In this document: one piece after another, positions 6,148 through 8,219 of the stretch | Numbering within the stretch: the first letter of the stretch is position 1 | Layout: each line of letters starts with the position of its first letter | NCBI GenBank assembly: GCA_050694055.1 | Contig: JBOGWX010000002.1 | Location: forward strand, 1 to 8,219 | Source: WHSV01 sp050694055 | GTDB taxonomy: Bacteria; Actinomycetota; CADDZG01; WHSQ01 | DNA: 8,219 nt | Reading direction: 5' to 3' | The notes under the pieces: model-generated | Databases searched by the model: none | The model's input: only the letters and a program-made list of their open reading frames with translations | Told to the model about the DNA's origin: nothing | Position numbers and translations under genes: made by a program

Positions 6148-6525
6148 CTACTGCTGCCCAAAGATCGCTTGTCCGACTCCCTTACCCAGCTCGCCGGCAA
6201 CGCTTTTCACAAACTGCTCGAACCCGGTCTGCAAAGCATTCTCGGACGCACCCGGCTGTGCCTGAATCACCGGAGCGAATTTCTGGTTCGCGCCCGGCAC
6301 AGGGGACGCGGGGAGTTGTGCCCCGGAAAGGACCAGGAGCTGTTGACCCCAACAGAACCCACACGTGAAGACCGGCGGTAGAACGCCGCATACCGAGCAG
6401 CAGGCGCCCATCGGGGTGGCTGCAACAGGGACGGGCACGTGAGGCATGAACCGACCGGAGCACCATAGCGGCACGATCGCGCCACAGAAGCCGCATCTTG
6501 CGTAGAGCACCCTCTCCCCTTTCAT
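6148..6525 (-). CDS. Small Cys-rich (zinc-ribbon-like) protein of unknown function
   Basis: A 125-residue protein with eight cysteines in the first 58 residues, including three CxxC pairs: CGFC (11-14), CSVC (43-46) and CGFC (55-58), plus Cys22 and Cys42. The spacing suggests one or two zinc-binding knuckles. Residues 60-92 are a Pro/Gln/Ala-rich linker, and the end (about 93-123: ENALQTGFEQFVKSVAGELG) is a probable amphipathic helix that may contact a membrane or a partner. I know no named family for it. The ATG at 6525 has TAGGA seven to eleven bases upstream and starts just before the first CxxC; in-frame ATGs at 6570 and 6597 are alternatives with weaker sites. It abuts the YkvA-like gene (one base apart) and lies 162 bp after the W/H/Y-rich peptide gene. 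Confidence 0.65.
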   Translation of the reverse strand: MKGERVLYARCGFCGAIVPLWCSGRFMPHVPVPVAATPMGACCSVCGVLPPVFTCGFCWGQQLLVLSGAQLPASPVPGANQKFAPVIQAQPGASENALQTGFEQFVKSVAGELGKGVGQAIFGQQ

Positions 6526-6687
6526 CAAGCATCCTACAGGGCAAGCTTCCTGTGGGTCAGTGGCAAGCATCCTTTTGCTGAACGCATTTTGTCCCATACG
6601 CGTTGGGTCGTGGGGCTGTCAGCCGATGTAGTCGGTCATCTCGTCCGAGGACCTGAGCGCCTGGGCGAAAGCCGACGCCGAGCAAAC

Positions 6688-7014
6688 TCAGTGTGGGTAC
6701 CAGTGACAGCGGTGCCACCAGTAAGGGCAGCAGCGATACCAGGGATAATGCCAATGCCACCAATAGCACCACAGCGGGCGCCAGCAGAACCAATGGTGCC
6801 AGGGAAGCCAGCGGATCACCGGAATCACCCGTGGGATATGCAGTTCAGAGAGGGCTTTGTCGTCGATCTCGAGACCGGAATCGCGCGCGATCTCAAGGAC
6901 GTTCAACTCTTCGGCACCGCCCTTGACTGCAGCCGTCACCACTTCCTGCATCCGACCAAAGACTTCATTGGCCTCAGCGGTCGCCCGGACGAGTCCCTCA
7001 TCACCGTTCGGCAT
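6688..7014 (-). CDS. 108-residue peptide with leader-like half and W/H/Y/C-rich tail (possible RiPP or metal-binding precursor)
   Basis: The ATG at 7014 is preceded by AGGGAGG (7029-7023) at an 8-base spacing, the best ribosome site in the window. Residues 1-62 are acidic and helical, ending EIARDSGLEIDDKALSELHI, loosely recalling Nif11-type or other RiPP leaders. Residues 63-68 (RVI..R) bridge to a 40-residue tail made of 12 Trp, 7 His, 5 Tyr, 5 Cys, 5 Pro and 3 Arg with only Leu (2) and Phe (1) besides; a sample is WCYWWHWHYPWY. Synonymous codons are mixed (CAC/CAT, TAC/TAT, TGC/TGT), so the tail is not a simple DNA repeat. It has no signal peptide. I recognise no family. It may be a precursor peptide modified on aromatic residues or cysteines, or a metal/haem-binding peptide. 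No maturase or transporter gene is seen. It heads a run with a Cys-rich gene and a YkvA-like gene and has an 11-bp repeat array upstream. Confidence 0.65.
   Translation of the reverse strand: MPNGDEGLVRATAEANEVFGRMQEVVTAAVKGGAEELNVLEIARDSGLEIDDKALSELHIPRVIPVIRWLPWHHWFCWRPLWCYWWHWHYPWYRCCPYWWHRCHWYPH
6691..6810 (-). other. Region encoding the 40-residue Trp/His/Tyr/Cys-rich tail
   Basis: These 40 codons hold 34 W, H, Y, C or P residues. TGG is the only Trp codon, so the minus strand is rich in TGG in phase. The other two minus-strand frames and the plus strand are also low-complexity here (a Gly/Ala-rich frame, a Leu/Val-rich frame and a polar plus-strand frame), which explains the many open frames around it. 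The frame continuous with the leader and the strong ribosome site is the one I consider real. Confidence 0.6.
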
Positions 7015-7043
7015 ACATACCACCTCCCTTTCGGCCAGCCACG

Positions 7044-7074
7044 CCGTGTGGAGGCCTCGAATCAGTCTCCACGG
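7044..7074. repeat. Imperfect inverted repeat in the leader of the W/H/Y-rich peptide gene
   Basis: CCGTGTGGAG (7044-7053) pairs with CTCCACGG (7067-7074) apart from two extra bases, around a loop that contains the palindrome GAGGCCTC (7051-7058). On the minus strand it would form a hairpin in the 5' untranslated region or mark an operator, 30-60 bp before the ATG at 7014. Confidence 0.35.
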
Positions 7075-7078
7075 AGGC

Positions 7079-7134
7079 AGTCACCGCATCATTACCTGCC
7101 CATCACCTCGGCGTCACCTCATCGTCATTCATCC
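7079..7134 (-). promoter_or_regulatory. Array of five 11-bp direct units with TCACC core, putative winged-helix regulator sites
   Basis: On the plus strand TCACC, TTACC, TCACC, TCACC and TCATT begin at 7081, 7092, 7103, 7114 and 7125, exactly 11 bp apart, so all face the same side of the helix. Heptamer-plus-four-base direct repeats of this period are the known architecture of PhoB/PhoP (actinobacterial PHO box, GTTCACC-like units) and SARP binding sites. The array lies 65-120 bp before the ATG at 7014 and most likely controls that gene. No cognate regulator gene is in the window, and a PHO-box reading is only by resemblance. Confidence 0.5.
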
Positions 7135-7160
7135 TTGAGCTGGCTAGCTTGCGAGCCCTC

Positions 7161-7662
7161 TCAGAATCCGATCTCGATGACTTCCGAGGCAGCGTGGGTG
7201 GCCGCCTCCCCAAAGGAGATGCAGCCAACCTCGTCGACGATCAGCAGCACCGTTCCGAGGCGCTCGAGCTCATCTACGAGACGTCCAGCTTGCTGTGCCG
7301 GGTCGAGGCGGTTGACCCATTCGTATGCGGTGGCGAAGCGACCCGCTGACCACGCCGAGATGCCTGGACGCCGGGCGCGATCGACAGATGCGCGTCCTGC
7401 CGGTCCCTGGTGGGCTCGAGAACAGGACGTTGTGAGCTTCGGCTAGGAAGCCGAGCTGTGCCAGATGCGAGATCGTCTGGCACTTGACCGAATGCTGGAA
7501 GGTGAAAATCGAGGTCACCGAGCGTCCTGATCTGCGGAAACGGGCCGGTGATGCGGGCATCCGATCCCCTGACCGCGCGCTGCTTGGTTTCTTCGAGAGC
7601 ACCGCGGCAAGGAGGGCTTCGAAGTTCCAGCCCTCATCGTCGCGTGCTCTCGAGACAAACAC
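7161..7662 (-). pseudogene. istB: IS21-family helper ATPase istB, multiply frameshifted remnant
   Basis: Read on the minus strand across frames, the sequence gives GWNFEALLAAVLS, then TISHLAQLGFLAEAHNVLF, a Walker A-like PPGTGRT (about 7393-7410, with Arg for the usual Lys), HLSIAPGVQA, YEWVNRLDPAQQAGRLVDEL and the Walker B LLIVDEVG. These are in the order found in IstB, the AAA+ partner of the IS21 transposase IstA. At least four frameshifts are needed (near 7588, 7502, 7388 and 7330). The homology stops after CISFGEAA, so the C-terminal third is missing. No istA is next to it. It is unrelated in orientation to the IS21-like repeats at 2349-2439. Confidence 0.85.
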
Positions 7663-7791
7663 CTATGTCTCGCGCCCGAGTAGCCGGTTCCCTTTAACTC
7701 CTGGTCGTCTCCCAAGGCTCGACCGATATATTTGTCGGCCAGGGTAAGGCCCAGCATCAAACAAAGGAGCGGTCAAGAAAGGAACGGCCAG

Positions 7792-8219
7792 GTGAGCTTG
7801 GCTGACCGAGTCGCCCTGGTAACGGGTGCGAACCACGGCATTGGAGCCGCGACTGCGCGGGCCCTTGCCGCCACGGGTGCCGCGGTGCTGCTCAGCTACC
7901 TCCGTCTCGAAGATCAGGTGGATACGGCGACTCCGGAACGTTACTGGACGGCCCGTACAGCGGGTGCCGAAGTGATGGTGAAGGCGATAGAGGCGGCGGG
8001 TGGACGTGCCCTTGCCGTGGAGGCCGACCTGACCGACCCGTCCACCCCGAGCCGTCTGTTTGATGAGGCGGAGAGGACCCTTGGTCCTGTTGCGATCCTC
8101 GTCAACAACGCCAGCGGTTGGATTGCCGACACCTTCGGAGCGCAGACTACAGACCGTTTCGAACGCCGACTGCGACCGGTGTCAGTCGAGACGTTCGACC
8201 GCCAGTTCGCAGTAGACGC
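7792..8219 (+). CDS. Short-chain dehydrogenase/reductase (SDR), N-terminal part, runs off the window
   Basis: The GTG at 7792, with AAAGGAA seven bases upstream, opens a frame that continues to the window end (142 codons). It begins MSLADRVALVTGANHGIG with the classical SDR cofactor motif TGxxxGIG (11-18), the conserved Asp79 in VEADLTD, and NNASG at 105-109, a variant of NNAG. The Ser-Tyr-Lys catalytic residues lie beyond the window. Between the second strand (AAVLLSYL, 30-37) and the next helix (KAIEAAGG) it has an insertion of about 15 residues compared with FabG-like enzymes, rich in Thr/Ala. It resembles 3-oxoacyl-ACP-reductase-like SDRs, but the substrate is unknown. The N-terminus lies downstream of istB debris, yet the start context is good and the frame clean. 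Confidence 0.85.
   Translation, partial: MSLADRVALVTGANHGIGAATARALAATGAAVLLSYLRLEDQVDTATPERYWTARTAGAEVMVKAIEAAGGRALAVEADLTDPSTPSRLFDEAERTLGPVAILVNNASGWIADTFGAQTTDRFERRLRPVSVETFDRQFAVD

Noticed and set aside
5298..6368. 356-codon plus-strand open frame across the DUF2182 remnant and the YkvA-like gene
   Set aside because: Arg/Ser-rich composition with no domain, antisense to two better-supported minus-strand genes. It is an open shadow frame typical of high-GC DNA.
6557..6793. Gly/Ala-rich and Leu/Val-rich minus-strand frames that look like a bacteriocin core or a membrane helix
   Set aside because: Neither frame has a start with a ribosome site, and neither is continuous with the leader-like half. 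They are by-products of the TGG-rich coding in the favoured frame, though a frameshift cannot be fully excluded.
6589..7446. 285-codon plus-strand open frame over the aromatic-rich peptide gene and istB
   Set aside because: Low-complexity Pro/Ala/Arg/Ser sequence, antisense to the gene with the strong ribosome site and to recognisable istB homology.
7723..7738. CCGA...TCGG half-palindrome as an operator before the SDR gene
   Set aside because: Arms of four to five bases with an 8-bp spacer are expected by chance in this composition.
1..8219. CRISPR array, rRNA, phage integrase or replication origin
   Set aside because: No regularly spaced palindromic repeats with spacers, no rRNA-like sequence, no integrase motif and no iteron or DnaA-box cluster seen; the 19-bp and 11-bp repeats do not have CRISPR layout.

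Overview
The window looks like a high-GC Actinomycetota chromosome. Supporting signs are frequent GTG starts, an F420-type luciferase-like oxidoreductase fragment, a double-hotdog thioesterase of actinobacterial type and an ECF41 sigma factor. I cannot name the genus. The region is an accessory/chromosome boundary littered with insertion-sequence and gene remnants.

Layout: 1-~125 is the 3' end of an IS630-type transposase and its likely terminus. 462-1286 (+) is an intact alpha/beta hydrolase. 1287-1899 holds no convincing gene. 1900-2340 (-) is the C-terminal part of an LLM-class oxidoreductase, cut at its 5' side close to three direct repeats (2349-2439) that resemble the end of an IS21-type element. 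2544-2585 is the 3' part of a tRNA-Glu(UUC) gene starting in the anticodon arm, a typical integration scar; by its orientation the inserted DNA would lie to the left and the native chromosome to the right.

2600-3304 (-) is a thioesterase-like gene preceded by a 28-codon coupled small ORF (3308-3394). 3544-4422 (-) is an ECF41 sigma factor with its fused SnoaL-like domain. It is divergent from a DoxX-family membrane protein gene (4599-5177, +), and the intergenic region carries an ECF41-type promoter in each direction. A 3' remnant of a DUF2182 membrane protein gene (5238-5445, -) follows.

The most unusual part is 5562-7134 on the minus strand. It is a three-gene run in the order of transcription: a 108-residue peptide with a helical leader-like half and a 40-residue tail that is almost only W, H, Y, C and P (7014-6688); a small protein with three CxxC pairs (6525-6148); and a YkvA/DUF1232-like protein (6146-5562) starting one base after the previous stop. 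Upstream lies an array of five 11-bp direct units with a TCACC core (7079-7134), the architecture bound by PhoB/OmpR/SARP-type winged-helix regulators. This is my best candidate for an undescribed system; no modifying enzyme or transporter is visible nearby, so its function is open.

7161-7662 (-) is a multiply frameshifted IS21 istB remnant, and 7792 to the end (+) is the start of an SDR oxidoreductase gene that runs off the window.
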